DNA of 64,000 bases, from assembly GCA_945907735.1 (NCBI GenBank), contig CAMDTL010000001.1, positions 1 through 64,000 on the forward strand, in the 5' to 3' direction. A program made the translations under genes and the position numbers. Each line of letters opens with the position of its first letter. The stretch's first letter is position 1. This stretch comes from Methylotenera oryzisoli. Lineage in GTDB: Bacteria; Pseudomonadota; Gammaproteobacteria; Burkholderiales; Methylophilaceae. Below the pieces are notes generated by a model. That model saw nothing but the letters and a program-made list of their open reading frames with translations, made no database searches and had not been told where the DNA came from. Of the stretch, positions 8,675 through 17,995 are shown one piece after another.

Positions 8675-8706
8675 ATGCTGAACTTGATTCAGCATCTTGT
8701 TTTTTT
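8675..8706 (+). terminator. Terminator-like hairpin after plsY
   Basis: ATGCTGAA-CTTGA-TTCAGCAT forms a perfect 8-bp stem, followed four bases later by seven T. It lies 4 bases after the plsY stop. A second, GC-rich hairpin (CCCCGTA ... TACGGGG, about 8719-8738) follows and may serve tsaD on the other strand. Confidence 0.7.
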
Positions 8707-8767
8707 ATGACTAGATTCCCCCGTATCGCCGTACGGGGTAGCCTCAAAGTCAAGCACGGAATGACAG

Positions 8768-9832
8768 TCAAGGTTTGGTGAGATCTGCTAAATCCCATCT
8801 CGGCTTTACACTAAAAGCATATGCGCCAGAAGCCGTATGGCTGTTGGTCTGCAGGTCTGCACTGGAATGTTCTAGTCCAGTGGCATGTGTTTTTAACCTC
8901 ATGGCGCCTGCAAAGGCAATCATTGCGCCATTGTCGGTGCAAAACTCCAGTCGCGGATAACTCACTTTACACAGTTTTTTCTTAGTTGCAGCGTTTAAGC
9001 GTTCGCGTAACCTTGTATTCGCGCCCACACCGCCAGAAACCACCAAGTTATCCAAACCAGTTTCGCGCAATGCCGCCATACATTTTGTGGTGAGGATTTC
9101 GGTCGCTGCTTCTTGAAACTCCCAGGCGATGTCCTTTCTAACTTCATCGGTTAAAGGCTGATGCTTGTTGACTAAAGTGAGCACTGCTGTTTTTAAACCA
9201 CTAAAGCTAAAGTTTAAGTCTTTGCTATTTAGCATAGGCCTTGGAAGTTTAAATTGCGCTTTTCCTTGCGTAGCCAATTTAGCTAATGCTGGACCGCCAG
9301 GATAGCCTAAACCGAGCAATTTGGCGGTTTTATCAAACGCTTCGCCTGCCGCGTCGTCTAGTGTATCGCCCAGTAGTTCGTATTCACCAATGCCGTTTAC
9401 GCGCATCAGTTGACTATGTCCGCCAGAAACCAGCAGCGCAACAAACGGAAATTGCGGCGGATTTTCTTCTAATAAGGGCGCTAGCAAATGTCCTTCCAAA
9501 TGATGCACGCCGACGCTAGGTATGCCTAAAGAAAATGCGAGAGACTGTGCAATGCTGGTGCCCACCAGCAGTGCGCCAGCCAGCCCTGGGCCTTGTGTGT
9601 AGGCAATGCCGTCAATATCTTTTAAGGTTTTGTTGGCTTGTTTTAACACTAATTCTGTCAGCGGCAAGGCGCGCCGAATATGGTCTCTAGAGGCAAGCTC
9701 CGGCACTACGCCGCCAAATTCTGCGTGCATTGCTACTTGCGAGTGCAGCGCGTGCGACAGCAAACCGCGCTCGGTGTCATAAAGTGCAACACCAGTCTCG
9801 TCGCACGATGATTCAAAGCCTAATATCAACAT
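8768..9832 (-). CDS. tsaD: tRNA N6-adenosine threonylcarbamoyltransferase TsaD
   Basis: 354 residues. The ASKHA-fold start ([19 protein letters not shown]), the iron-binding [21 protein letters not shown] and the C-terminal [16 protein letters not shown] and CTDNGAMIA are all present. TsaD transfers threonylcarbamoyl to A37 of tRNAs reading ANN codons together with TsaB/TsaE. It is divergent from rpsU, the conserved proteobacterial arrangement. Confidence 0.97.
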   Translation of the reverse strand: MLILGFESSCDETGVALYDTERGLLSHALHSQVAMHAEFGGVVPELASRDHIRRALPLTELVLKQANKTLKDIDGIAYTQGPGLAGALLVGTSIAQSLAFSLGIPSVGVHHLEGHLLAPLLEENPPQFPFVALLVSGGHSQLMRVNGIGEYELLGDTLDDAAGEAFDKTAKLLGLGYPGGPALAKLATQGKAQFKLPRPMLNSKDLNFSFSGLKTAVLTLVNKHQPLTDEVRKDIAWEFQEAATEILTTKCMAALRETGLDNLVVSGGVGANTRLRERLNAATKKKLCKVSYPRLEFCTDNGAMIAFAGAMRLKTHATGLEHSSADLQTNSHTASGAYAFSVKPRWDLADLTKP

Positions 9833-9850
9833 ATTATTTTACCAATGGCG

Positions 9851-9878
9851 CACTTTTACCTTTAAAACAGTAAAAGTG
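9851..9878. promoter_or_regulatory. Perfect 9-bp dyad in the tsaD-rpsU divergent region
   Basis: CACTTTTAC (9851-9859) and GTAAAAGTG (9870-9878) are perfect reverse complements around a 10-base centre. The centre-to-centre distance (19 bases, just under two helical turns) would suit a dimeric DNA-binding protein. A second, weaker dyad, TCTCGA/TCGAGA, lies at 9919-9939 in the rpsU leader. No regulator can be named from the sequence. Confidence 0.5.
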
Positions 9879-9974
9879 ATTGAAAAAAAAGGATTATACG
9901 ATTAAAATGGCGGACTTTTCTCGAGTTATAGATTCGAGAGCCAATATTAATTGTCGCAAAATAAGAGAGAACGC

Positions 9975-10187
9975 ATGTCTAGTGTACGTGTAAAAGAGAA
10001 TGAACCGTTTGACGTTGCCCTGCGCCGCTTTAAACGCTTAATTGAAAAAACAGGTTTGTTGAACGACCTTCGCGCACGCGAATTTTACGAAAAACCAACT
10101 TGGGAACGTAAGCGTAAAGCGGCTGCGGCGGTTAAACGTCAATATCGTCGCCTGCGTAATCAAACGCTTCCAGCAAAACTTTACTAA
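9975..10187 (+). CDS. rpsU: 30S ribosomal protein S21
   Basis: 70 residues from the ATG at 9975, the normal S21 length and N-terminus ([20 protein letters not shown]); an in-frame upstream TTG at 9951 is rejected because it would add an atypical leader. AGAGAGAACGC provides the ribosome-binding site. The basic C-terminus ([17 protein letters not shown]) is typical. S21 helps 30S initiate on mRNA. First gene of the macromolecular-synthesis block. Confidence 0.97.
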   Translation: MSSVRVKENEPFDVALRRFKRLIEKTGLLNDLRAREFYEKPTWERKRKAAAAVKRQYRRLRNQTLPAKLY

Positions 10188-10193
10188 GCTCAC

Positions 10194-10490
10194 ATGGCTG
10201 ATTCAGACAAGCCAGATGACGCGTTTTGGCGTGTGGCCGATAGCTTTATTGGCCTTGCCAATGAGCAAGCTACAGACCTTGAGCGTGGTACTGTAAGCGC
10301 TGGCTTTTTGTATGCTTCAGCAAGATTTAATACGTTTGTCATCGCCTCGCAATGTGGCGATAAAGACGCTTTTGAAGCCGAAAAAACCGCTGCAATTGAT
10401 TATTTTGTAGATCAATACAAATTGGCTTTAACTGAAAATGTGGCTGATTATCAAGCCAATTTCGATCAGTACATCAGTAAAAAACCATAA
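10194..10490 (+). CDS. DUF3144 family protein of unknown function
   Basis: 98 residues, acidic and soluble, no signal peptide. The motif VADSFIGLANEQ and the run VSAGFLYASARFNTFV then AAIDYFVDQY look like the DUF3144 family, known only as conserved proteobacterial proteins of unknown role. The gene begins 6 bases after the rpsU stop and ends 5 bases before yqeY, so it is embedded in the rpsU-dnaG-rpoD transcription unit; a function tied to translation or growth is guilt by association only. Confidence 0.75.
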   Translation: MADSDKPDDAFWRVADSFIGLANEQATDLERGTVSAGFLYASARFNTFVIASQCGDKDAFEAEKTAAIDYFVDQYKLALTENVADYQANFDQYISKKP

Positions 10491-10495
10491 GCTTA

Positions 10496-10939
10496 ATGAG
10501 TCTTAAGCACCAAATTTCCGAAGATATGAAAAATGCCATGCGCGCTAAAGATAGCGCGCGGCTCGGCGCCATTCGCCTGCTGCTTTCTTCTATCAAACAG
10601 CGCGAGGTGGATGAGCGGGTTGAACTGACGGACGGTGATGTCATTGGTGTGATTGAAAAAATGCTCAAGCAGCGTCGCGATTCAATTGCTGCGTTTGAAT
10701 CTGCCAACAGAACCGATTTGGCGGATATTGAGAAATTTGAAGTCACTGTGTTGCAAACCTACATGCCAAAACAACTTTCGGATGATGAAATTAGCCAGAT
10801 TATCAACCAAGTGATTGCCGACACGGCTGCGCAAGGCGCAAAAGACATGGGCAAAGTGGTTGGTTTGGTTAGACCGCTAGTGGCGGGTGTAGCCGATATG
10901 GGCAAAGTATCTGGCTTGATAAAAGCACGCTTAAGTTAG
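10496..10939 (+). CDS. GatB/YqeY domain protein
   Basis: 147 residues, the standard YqeY length. MSLKHQISEDMKNAMRAKDSARLGAIRLLLSSIKQREVDER is the family start, seen here in overlapping motifs, and the C-terminus (DMGKVVGLVRPLVAGVADMGKVSGLIKARL) is the two-helix tail shared with GatB. The domain binds tRNA in GatB; in stand-alone YqeY the role is not settled. Located between rpsU and dnaG as in many beta- and gammaproteobacteria, and followed by a terminator-like hairpin. Confidence 0.92.
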   Translation: MSLKHQISEDMKNAMRAKDSARLGAIRLLLSSIKQREVDERVELTDGDVIGVIEKMLKQRRDSIAAFESANRTDLADIEKFEVTVLQTYMPKQLSDDEISQIINQVIADTAAQGAKDMGKVVGLVRPLVAGVADMGKVSGLIKARLS

Positions 10940-10958
10940 TTGAAAAAATTCAGAAATT

Positions 10959-10985
10959 AAAGGCGCGCATAGCGCCTTTTTTTAT
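10959..10985 (+). terminator. Hairpin/attenuator between yqeY and dnaG
   Basis: AAAGGCGC-GCATA-GCGCCTTT followed by T residues, 20 bases after yqeY and 15 bases before dnaG. In the E. coli rpsU-dnaG-rpoD operon a terminator before dnaG keeps primase low; this hairpin sits in the equivalent place, and the same role is inferred. Confidence 0.85.
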
Positions 10986-10999
10986 TTATACTCACGCAT

Positions 11000-12748
11000 A
11001 TGATTCCAGAGAGCTTTATTCAAGATTTACTCAATCGCGTTGATATCGTTGACGTCATAGACAAGTCGGTTCCACTTAAAAAATCGGGTGCCAATTATTC
11101 TGCCTGCTGCCCGTTTCACAATGAAAAATCCCCTAGTTTTACCGTCAGCCCCACCAAACAGTTTTACCACTGCTTTGGTTGCGGCGCGCATGGTACAGCG
11201 ATTGGCTTTTTGATCGAATACGCGGGGTTAAGTTTTATAGAAAGTATTCATGAGTTAGCCAAAAACGTGGGCATGATTGTGCCACAAGAGCAATCTACGC
11301 CAGAAGCTAGAGAAAAAGATGCACAAAATAAAACTATTAAATTAGGTTTGCAAGAAACCTTGCAGCAAGCCGCCAATTTTTATAAAGCCGAACTTAAAAA
11401 ATCGGAGCGTGCGATTGACTATTTAAAAGGCCGCGGTTTAAGCGGGAAAATTGCGGCTAAATTTCAAATCGGCTACTCGCCAGCAGGCTGGCAGAATTTG
11501 CAAAGAGTGTTTGCTAATTATGAAAATGAGGCTTTGCAAACAGCAGGCTTAGTGGTGGAGAATGAGCAGGGTAAGCGTTACGATAGATTTAGAGATCGCA
11601 TTATGTTCCCGATTCACGACCAAAAAGGCCAAGTGATTGGCTTTGGCGGCCGCGTCATCAACCCAGAAGATACGCCTAAATATTATAACTCGCCCGAAAC
11701 GCCTTTGTTTCAAAAGGGCCACGAGTTGTATGGCTTATTCGTGGCTCGCCGCGCCATTCGCGATGCAGGTCGAGCGCTGGTGGTGGAAGGTTATATGGAT
11801 GTGGTGGCGCTGGCGCAATATGGCATTGAATACGCGGTAGCATCGCTGGGCACGGCAACTACGCCGTTTCACATTACCAAACTGATGCGTCAAACCGATG
11901 AAATTGTATTTTGTTTTGATGGTGATAATGCAGGCCGCACTGCTGCTTGGCGCGCGGTGATGAATGCGTTGCCAGCCTTAACCGATGGTCTGAAATTGCG
12001 CTTTTTATTTCTGCCTAAAGAGCATGACCCAGATAGTTATGTGCGTGAATTTGGTAAAGAGAAATTTGAGCTTGAGATGCAAGCTGCCATGCCGCTTTCA
12101 CAATACATTGTGCAGCATTTAAGTGAAGAAAATTCGCTTAACGCGCAAGAAGATAGAGTGAGGTTTTTAAACGATGCGGAACCGATTTTACGGAAAATTG
12201 TGGCGCCGCGATTTTCGCTGATGTTGCGCAAACGCATTGCCGAATTGGCTGAAGTGACGGAGGCAGAAATGCAAAGTCTGTTGAAATTGCCTGCGCCAAA
12301 TAGAGTGCCAGCCAAGGCAACGCAACGACAGTCGCGCGCGCCGCTTTCGATTAAAAAACGTTTTGTGTTGATGTTGTTAATGCGACCGAGTTTGGCTAAA
12401 AAAGAGCATTTAAATTTTGCGCAAGGCTTTGGGGAGGAAAACGTACTCCTGCAAGCCAGTATTCATGCCGCTCTCGAGCAGCCTCAATCGAAACCTGCCG
12501 CATTGCTGCATACCATTGAGCCGAAAATTGACCCAAGATTACTGCATGAAGTTCAGCGTGAATTGCAATTGTTAGACGAAAGTTTAGATTTTTCGCTTGA
12601 ATTTGAGGGTGCGCGTACCCAATTATTAGAGCTAACCCAACAAAAACAAGATGGCAGTGTGCTCGATCTGCTAAAAGAAAAACCGCTGAGTTTACTAACG
12701 GCGGAAGATCGCGAATTGCTTAAAAACTTAACCGCCCGGAAAGTTTAA
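11000..12748 (+). CDS. dnaG: DNA primase DnaG
   Basis: 582 residues, typical. Zinc ribbon with Cys37, His40, Cys58 and Cys61 (CCPFH ... YHCFGCGAHG); RNA-polymerase core with GFGGRVI; TOPRIM motifs VVEGYMDVVAL and FCFDGDNAGRTAAWRA; a helicase-binding C-terminal region from about 440. It makes RNA primers for lagging-strand synthesis under DnaB. It is preceded by a hairpin that probably limits its expression relative to rpsU. Confidence 0.97.
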   Translation: MIPESFIQDLLNRVDIVDVIDKSVPLKKSGANYSACCPFHNEKSPSFTVSPTKQFYHCFGCGAHGTAIGFLIEYAGLSFIESIHELAKNVGMIVPQEQSTPEAREKDAQNKTIKLGLQETLQQAANFYKAELKKSERAIDYLKGRGLSGKIAAKFQIGYSPAGWQNLQRVFANYENEALQTAGLVVENEQGKRYDRFRDRIMFPIHDQKGQVIGFGGRVINPEDTPKYYNSPETPLFQKGHELYGLFVARRAIRDAGRALVVEGYMDVVALAQYGIEYAVASLGTATTPFHITKLMRQTDEIVFCFDGDNAGRTAAWRAVMNALPALTDGLKLRFLFLPKEHDPDSYVREFGKEKFELEMQAAMPLSQYIVQHLSEENSLNAQEDRVRFLNDAEPILRKIVAPRFSLMLRKRIAELAEVTEAEMQSLLKLPAPNRVPAKATQRQSRAPLSIKKRFVLMLLMRPSLAKKEHLNFAQGFGEENVLLQASIHAALEQPQSKPAALLHTIEPKIDPRLLHEVQRELQLLDESLDFSLEFEGARTQLLELTQQKQDGSVLDLLKEKPLSLLTAEDRELLKNLTARKV

Positions 12749-12918
12749 ATTTTAGAAAAACCTAAAATAAAATCAAGGCGCTAATATGCAGTTAGCTTAA
12801 AGACTAGGCAAAATTGGATTAAAATTAATCGCCTTTTGAGGTATAATTGAGGGTTTTCCGTAGCTACTATAAATTGCGGATGCGATACCAACAGATAGAA
12901 ATTCTTAGAGGATCGGGC

Positions 12919-14865
12919 ATGGCCAGACCAAAATCAGATAAAACATTAGAAAAAGAGCGCTTAAAGCTTGCTGCCGAAGAGGCGCTTGACCCAGCGGCGA
13001 TGGCGATGGACGCAGAGGCGCGTCGCTCGCGCTTAAAAACGCTCATTATTTTGGGTAAAGAGCGCGGCTATTTAACCTACGCCGAAATTAACGATCACTT
13101 GCCAGATGATGTACAAAACTCTGAGCAAATTGATGGCATTATCGGCATGATTAATGACATGGGCATTCAGGTGTACGAAGAAGCGCCTGATGCTGAAGTA
13201 TTGTTGATGTCAGACGCGCCACCACCAGTTACCGATGAAGATGCAGTGGAAGAAGCTGAAGCTGCATTGGCGACAGTGGATTCTGATTTCGGTCGTACCA
13301 CTGACCCTGTGCGTATGTATATGCGCGAAATGGGCACGGTAGATTTGCTGACACGCGAAGGCGAAATTGAAATTGCCAAGCGCATTGAAGATGGCCTGAA
13401 ACACATGGTGCAAGCTATTGCTGCTTGCCCGACGACGATTGCTCAACTGTTGAAAATGGTAGAGCAAGTTGAAAAAGACGAAATCAGTGTAGATGATTTA
13501 GTGGATGGCTTAATTGATAGCGACATCGGCTTGGATGATGCGATTGCGGCAGAAACAGCGGAAGATCACGATGTTGACGCTGAGGAAGAGGATGACAGCG
13601 ATGAAGATGGTGCAAAAGCCGCGGCCATTTCTGCCGAAGCGCTGGCTAAATTAAAAGAAGAAGTATTGAAACGTTTTGCGGAGATTCGCAAGGCGAATAC
13701 GGCGATGAATGTGATTCGCGAAACTAAAGGTTCGCAAGATGCGAGCTATAAAAAGCTGCATGAAACCGTGCTGGAAGAGCTCACTGCGTTCCGATTTTCT
13801 GCCAAACAAGTAGAAGCCTTGTGTGAGCAAGTGCGTATTTTGGTGGAAGAAGTACGCGGCCACGAGCGCAAAGTGATGGATTTTTGCGTGGATAAATCGG
13901 GCATGCCACGCCCACATTTTATTAAGAGCTTTCCTGGTAATGAGATTAATTTAAGCTGGCTCGATGGCGAATTGCGCCTAGAGAAGCCTTATATCGAGCG
14001 CTTAGTGCGCTACAAACACTCCATTGTGGATCAGCAAGATAGGTTGATTGCGCTAGAAGCTAAAGTGGGCATCCCGATTAAAGAGCTGAAAGAAATCAAT
14101 AAACAAATGACCACGGGCGAGGCGCGTGCGCGCCGTGCCAAGCGTGAGATGATTGAGGCGAACTTGCGCTTGGTGATTTCGATTGCTAAAAAATACACCA
14201 ATCGCGGCCTGCAGTTTTTAGACTTGATTCAAGAAGGCAACATTGGTTTGATGAAAGCAGTGGATAAATTTGAATATCGCCGTGGCTACAAATTTTCGAC
14301 TTACGCCACTTGGTGGATTCGCCAAGCGATTACGCGATCAATCGCCGACCAAGCGCGCACCATTCGTATCCCAGTGCACATGATAGAGACGATTAATAAA
14401 ATGAATCGTATTTCACGTCAAATATTGCAAGAAACAGGTATCGAGCCAGATCCAGCAACGCTGGCAGAGAAAATGGAAATGCCTGAAGATAAGATTCGTA
14501 AAATATTAAAAATTAGCAAAGAGCCCATCTCAATGGAAACGCCTATTGGCGACGATGAAGATTCTCATTTGGGTGATTTTATTGAAGATAATGCAACGCT
14601 TGCACCGATGGAAGCGGCTGTTTACGCCAGTTTGCGCGATGCGACCAGCGAAGTGCTAGAGTCGCTCACTCCGCGCGAAGCAAAAGTGCTGCGTATGCGC
14701 TTTGGTATTGAAATGAACACCGATCATACGCTGGAAGAAGTGGGCAAACAGTTTGATGTGACGCGTGAGCGTATTCGCCAAATTGAAGCAAAAGCGCTGC
14801 GTAAATTACGCCACCCAACGCGTTCTGAACGTTTAAGAAGCTTCTTGGAAACAGGCCAAGACTAA
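12919..14865 (+). CDS. rpoD: RNA polymerase primary sigma factor RpoD (sigma-70)
   Basis: 648 residues from the ATG at 12919, which has AGAGGA just upstream; the longer in-frame start at 12847 would add an unlike, basic 24-residue leader. Region 1.1 is at 20-90, an acidic non-conserved insert lies around 210-235 (runs of Asp/Glu), region 2.3-2.4 shows [19 protein letters not shown], and region 4.2 [20 protein letters not shown]. It directs RNA polymerase to housekeeping promoters such as TTGCAA-N17-TATAGT seen at mraZ. Last protein gene of the block, before tRNA-Ile. Confidence 0.97.
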   Translation: MARPKSDKTLEKERLKLAAEEALDPAAMAMDAEARRSRLKTLIILGKERGYLTYAEINDHLPDDVQNSEQIDGIIGMINDMGIQVYEEAPDAEVLLMSDAPPPVTDEDAVEEAEAALATVDSDFGRTTDPVRMYMREMGTVDLLTREGEIEIAKRIEDGLKHMVQAIAACPTTIAQLLKMVEQVEKDEISVDDLVDGLIDSDIGLDDAIAAETAEDHDVDAEEEDDSDEDGAKAAAISAEALAKLKEEVLKRFAEIRKANTAMNVIRETKGSQDASYKKLHETVLEELTAFRFSAKQVEALCEQVRILVEEVRGHERKVMDFCVDKSGMPRPHFIKSFPGNEINLSWLDGELRLEKPYIERLVRYKHSIVDQQDRLIALEAKVGIPIKELKEINKQMTTGEARARRAKREMIEANLRLVISIAKKYTNRGLQFLDLIQEGNIGLMKAVDKFEYRRGYKFSTYATWWIRQAITRSIADQARTIRIPVHMIETINKMNRISRQILQETGIEPDPATLAEKMEMPEDKIRKILKISKEPISMETPIGDDEDSHLGDFIEDNATLAPMEAAVYASLRDATSEVLESLTPREAKVLRMRFGIEMNTDHTLEEVGKQFDVTRERIRQIEAKALRKLRHPTRSERLRSFLETGQD

Positions 14866-14874
14866 AAGTTTGCG

Positions 14875-14953
<79 letters not shown>

Positions 14954-14987
14954 GTAACATAAATCACAGAACATCGTGATACCTCAT

Positions 14988-15020
14988 AAGCCTAGATAAA
15001 TAAGCTATCTAGGCTTTTTT
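14988..15020 (+). terminator. Terminator after tRNA-Ile
   Basis: AAGCCTAGATA ... TATCTAGGCTT, an 11-bp perfect stem with a short AATAAGC loop and six T. It ends the rpoD-tRNA unit. The rest of the gap up to 15153 is AT-rich, and I see no gene in it. Confidence 0.93.
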
Positions 15021-15153
15021 ATTGCCTCAATTCAAATCATAAAGTTGCTTGATATGCCGTTAATTTTGACGGTATTGTTGACTATGAAACACTGATGACT
15101 TACTTCAATCAAGTGCTTTTTAATAATTATTTTCTAAACAACGCGATGAATTC

Positions 15154-16683
15154 TTAAACACTATTTTTTTGTGAAATGTTGTTTGCAGGTTTCAGGTCAA
15201 ACGCAATGCAGATGCGCTCTTCGTTTGCATTGAAAGGAATGGTCCGGTGGAATAAAGAAGAAGGAAAAAGTACAATATCGCCTACATTTGGCATTACCTG
15301 TGCCGCAGGGAAGTTTTGGTGTTTCTGGGGGTAATCGTCGCCGTGTGTGCCGTACTCAAAAGCACCTTCGATGCTACCCAGCGCTGGTGTGGGCATGGCC
15401 AGATAAACCGCACCACTAATCCAGCCGATCTCGTGAATGTGCGCGCTTAAATGGCCGCCTTGCTGCATTTTCACATACCACGAGCTGGTAAATTCCAGTT
15501 CTGCTGGAAATGACTTTATCAATTCACAATTGGCACCTGAAAAACTATTTCTATAGTTCAAAAATTCTTTTTTAATCAGCTCAGCAAGTGCGCGAAATGA
15601 GGCTTCTGGCCGTTTGAACAAATTGCCAGCAGATTGTTGGCCATTGGTTAGGCGGCCTTGTTTGCGCTCGGCAATATCGGCGTTGTGAATGTCATTTAAC
15701 AGGTCTTTTAAAAGATGACTGCTTTTATCCAGAACGGCTTTTTGATACACAAAATCCAGCCCATTTTTGCAAAAATTGTAAGGGTCAGGCGCGTTAAAGT
15801 TGATGCTGTAATGTGTAGATAATGTGGCAAGAAATGGCGATGTGTTCGGCATGCCGCCAGCAAGCCTGTCCCTATTGGCTTTGAAGGCATCAAATTTTTC
15901 GGCTTTATAAAGGCAATACAGTTGTCGTGTTTGCCAGTCATCCAGTTTTGAGCGTTCAAAATATGGAATCGCTTCGTCATATTGCTTAGCTAAATACAAA
16001 AATTCGCCCATATTGTAATTGGCTTGCGCATGCTCGGCGTTTAATACCAGCGCGGCTTGATAGCTTTTTATCGCCGCATCCATATTGCCTTGGTCGCGCA
16101 AAGTTTCGCCTAAATTATTGTGCGCATCGGTGTAATTGGGAAATAATTGAATGGCTTTTTGGTAAGCACCGACGGCGGCTGCCAAATCGCCGTTATCGCG
16201 CAGCACGGTACCTAAATTAAAATAGCCACGTGCGTCTTGCGGGTTGATTGTTAACCCTTTTTGATAGCTGGCAATGGCCTCTTCTAGTTTACCTTGGCGC
16301 TGCAATACTATGCCTAAGTTGCCATGCGCTTCAAAAAAAATTGGGTTGATTTTGATGGATTGCTGGTAAGTCATTGCGGCTTCATCTAATCGATTCAAAT
16401 TGGTAAGCGCAATGCCTAAATTAAAGTATAAATCCGCCGAACTTTGGTTAAATTTTTCGGGCTGCAATTTGAGCGCATTTTTGTAACTGACGACGGCTTC
16501 TATATATTTTTGTTGGCCATCTAATGCCAAGCTTAACACGTGATGCAAAATAAACACGTTGGCATGCTTAGCGATTAAACTTTTGGCTTGGCTTTCAGCT
16601 TGCGCAAGCTGGCCGTTATTGAGTGCATTCACAAGGGCTTGTAACTCTTGCTGGTTTGGTTGTGATGCGAGTGAATTTGCCAT
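15154..16683 (-). CDS. TPR-repeat protein with C-terminal putative 2OG-Fe(II) oxygenase domain
   Basis: 509 residues, no signal peptide. Residues 10-250 are about seven tandem TPRs (recurring A..Y..A....P.....A..NLG). Residues about 330-505 look like the 2OG-Fe(II) oxygenase family that follows TPRs in many bacteria: HLSAHIHEIGWISGAVYL carries His415 and His417, LFPSSLFHRTIPF carries His479, and ERICIAFDL a candidate 2-oxoglutarate-binding Arg. An HxH instead of the classical HxD makes the exact iron ligands uncertain. Substrate unknown; protein hydroxylation is a guess from the architecture. It is the third gene of the pip - YihY-fusion - TPR operon, 17 bases behind its neighbour. Confidence 0.8.
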   Translation of the reverse strand: MANSLASQPNQQELQALVNALNNGQLAQAESQAKSLIAKHANVFILHHVLSLALDGQQKYIEAVVSYKNALKLQPEKFNQSSADLYFNLGIALTNLNRLDEAAMTYQQSIKINPIFFEAHGNLGIVLQRQGKLEEAIASYQKGLTINPQDARGYFNLGTVLRDNGDLAAAVGAYQKAIQLFPNYTDAHNNLGETLRDQGNMDAAIKSYQAALVLNAEHAQANYNMGEFLYLAKQYDEAIPYFERSKLDDWQTRQLYCLYKAEKFDAFKANRDRLAGGMPNTSPFLATLSTHYSINFNAPDPYNFCKNGLDFVYQKAVLDKSSHLLKDLLNDIHNADIAERKQGRLTNGQQSAGNLFKRPEASFRALAELIKKEFLNYRNSFSGANCELIKSFPAELEFTSSWYVKMQQGGHLSAHIHEIGWISGAVYLAMPTPALGSIEGAFEYGTHGDDYPQKHQNFPAAQVMPNVGDIVLFPSSLFHRTIPFNANEERICIAFDLKPANNISQKNSV

Positions 16684-16700
16684 GCGTATAATGATAATTT

Positions 16701-17990
16701 CTAACTATAGTTTGTTTGCAATCTGCCAGCCATGCGTTTTAAAAGCTGCATGGCAATTTTTGGGTCATCTCCCAAGATGCGGTCGATATTTTCTGCATCA
16801 ATCACGATAATACGCGCTTCGTCAGAGGCTACAATAGCATCCGAAGTGGTGGGCTGCTGGGTGAGCATCGCCAGCTCGCCAAAGTAATCGCCAGCACCTA
16901 TTTCTCGCAAAATTGCACTATTATTACTCAAGTTGACCTTGCCATCTACCAAATAATACAAATTGCGCTCGGTGTTGCCACGCTCAAAAATGTATTCGCC
17001 CCGCCTTAAAATATGTCCGTAGCGGCGCATCAGCGTTTCAATATAGTTGGCTTTATTGGGTGAGCCGCTAAACAAGCCTTTTAGTAACAACACATCTTTT
17101 TTGCGCAAGGTTGAAATTAATTCAGTGCCGAGCAAAAATATTGCAAAGTTGATATAAAGCCAAGTAATCGACACAAACATGGTTTGCATGCTGCCAAAAA
17201 TTGCGCCGTAGTCTTTATTAATCGATAAAAATAAGCCAAATGCGGGCCGCATCAATAGCCATAGCAAAGCCGTCAATAGTGCGCCTAGCAACAGGTGCGG
17301 AAAAGCAACGCGCATGGGAAAAAACACTTTGTGAAAAACTGTGAGTAATAGCGCAGTAAGTAAAAGCGTGCTAAATGAGGCGATAATATTCAGTTCGGCA
17401 ATGGGCAAATGTACCGCTATAAAACGGATGACTTTTTCAACCACAAAACCAGCCGAAGTGAACAAAAAAAACAGCAACAACATACCAAGTACAGCAACCA
17501 CATCTTTGAATTTACGCTTGAAAAAAGAAGGCGCCTCTACCATGGAGGAAATAGTATAAAAAGCCGAGCGCATGGCGCTGGTCAGCGGGGTGATGGCCCA
17601 TAACAATACCAGTAAACCCACCCCACCCCAAGCGGCTTTGGTTTGCGTGGCGCTATAAACTTCCACCATAATTTTGCTGCTGAATTCTGGCACTAAATTA
17701 CCTGTGAGGATTGCCAGTTTGACAATGGCGTAATCGGATGAAAATACCAAATGGCTTAACAGAAAGAAAATCAACAACACTAAAGGGATGAGCGCGAAAA
17801 GCGCGTAAAAAGACAGAGAGGCCGACATGCCAAACACATTGTGGCGCGCAAAGCCAGCTAAAGTCTCGCGTAACACAAACAATGGCGTGGCATATTCACG
17901 TTTGGCGTAAGCGCTAATTGATTTGTCTAGCGCGGGGTGACGCAGCAATTTTTTAATTTTTGCTAGTTTCCCTGAGTTGATGAAAGCCAT
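16701..17990 (-). CDS. YihY/BrkB-family inner-membrane protein fused to a cyclic-nucleotide-binding-like domain
   Basis: 429 residues. Residues about 35-305 are a YihY family membrane domain with six hydrophobic segments (SASLSFYALFALIPLVLLIF at the first one). Residues about 327-429 are a Crp/cNMP-type beta-roll: LRRGEYIFERG, YYLVDGKVNL, GAGDYFGELAML, ending in a capping helix. In the phosphate-binding cassette the Gly-Glu-Leu is kept, but the usual Arg after the Pro is Thr (QPTTSDAIV), so canonical cAMP binding is doubtful. YihY proteins were once called RNase BN wrongly; their function is unknown. The stop of pip is 5 bases upstream. Confidence 0.88.
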   Translation of the reverse strand: MAFINSGKLAKIKKLLRHPALDKSISAYAKREYATPLFVLRETLAGFARHNVFGMSASLSFYALFALIPLVLLIFFLLSHLVFSSDYAIVKLAILTGNLVPEFSSKIMVEVYSATQTKAAWGGVGLLVLLWAITPLTSAMRSAFYTISSMVEAPSFFKRKFKDVVAVLGMLLLFFLFTSAGFVVEKVIRFIAVHLPIAELNIIASFSTLLLTALLLTVFHKVFFPMRVAFPHLLLGALLTALLWLLMRPAFGLFLSINKDYGAIFGSMQTMFVSITWLYINFAIFLLGTELISTLRKKDVLLLKGLFSGSPNKANYIETLMRRYGHILRRGEYIFERGNTERNLYYLVDGKVNLSNNSAILREIGAGDYFGELAMLTQQPTTSDAIVASDEARIIVIDAENIDRILGDDPKIAMQLLKRMAGRLQTNYS

Positions 17991-17995
17991 GCGTT

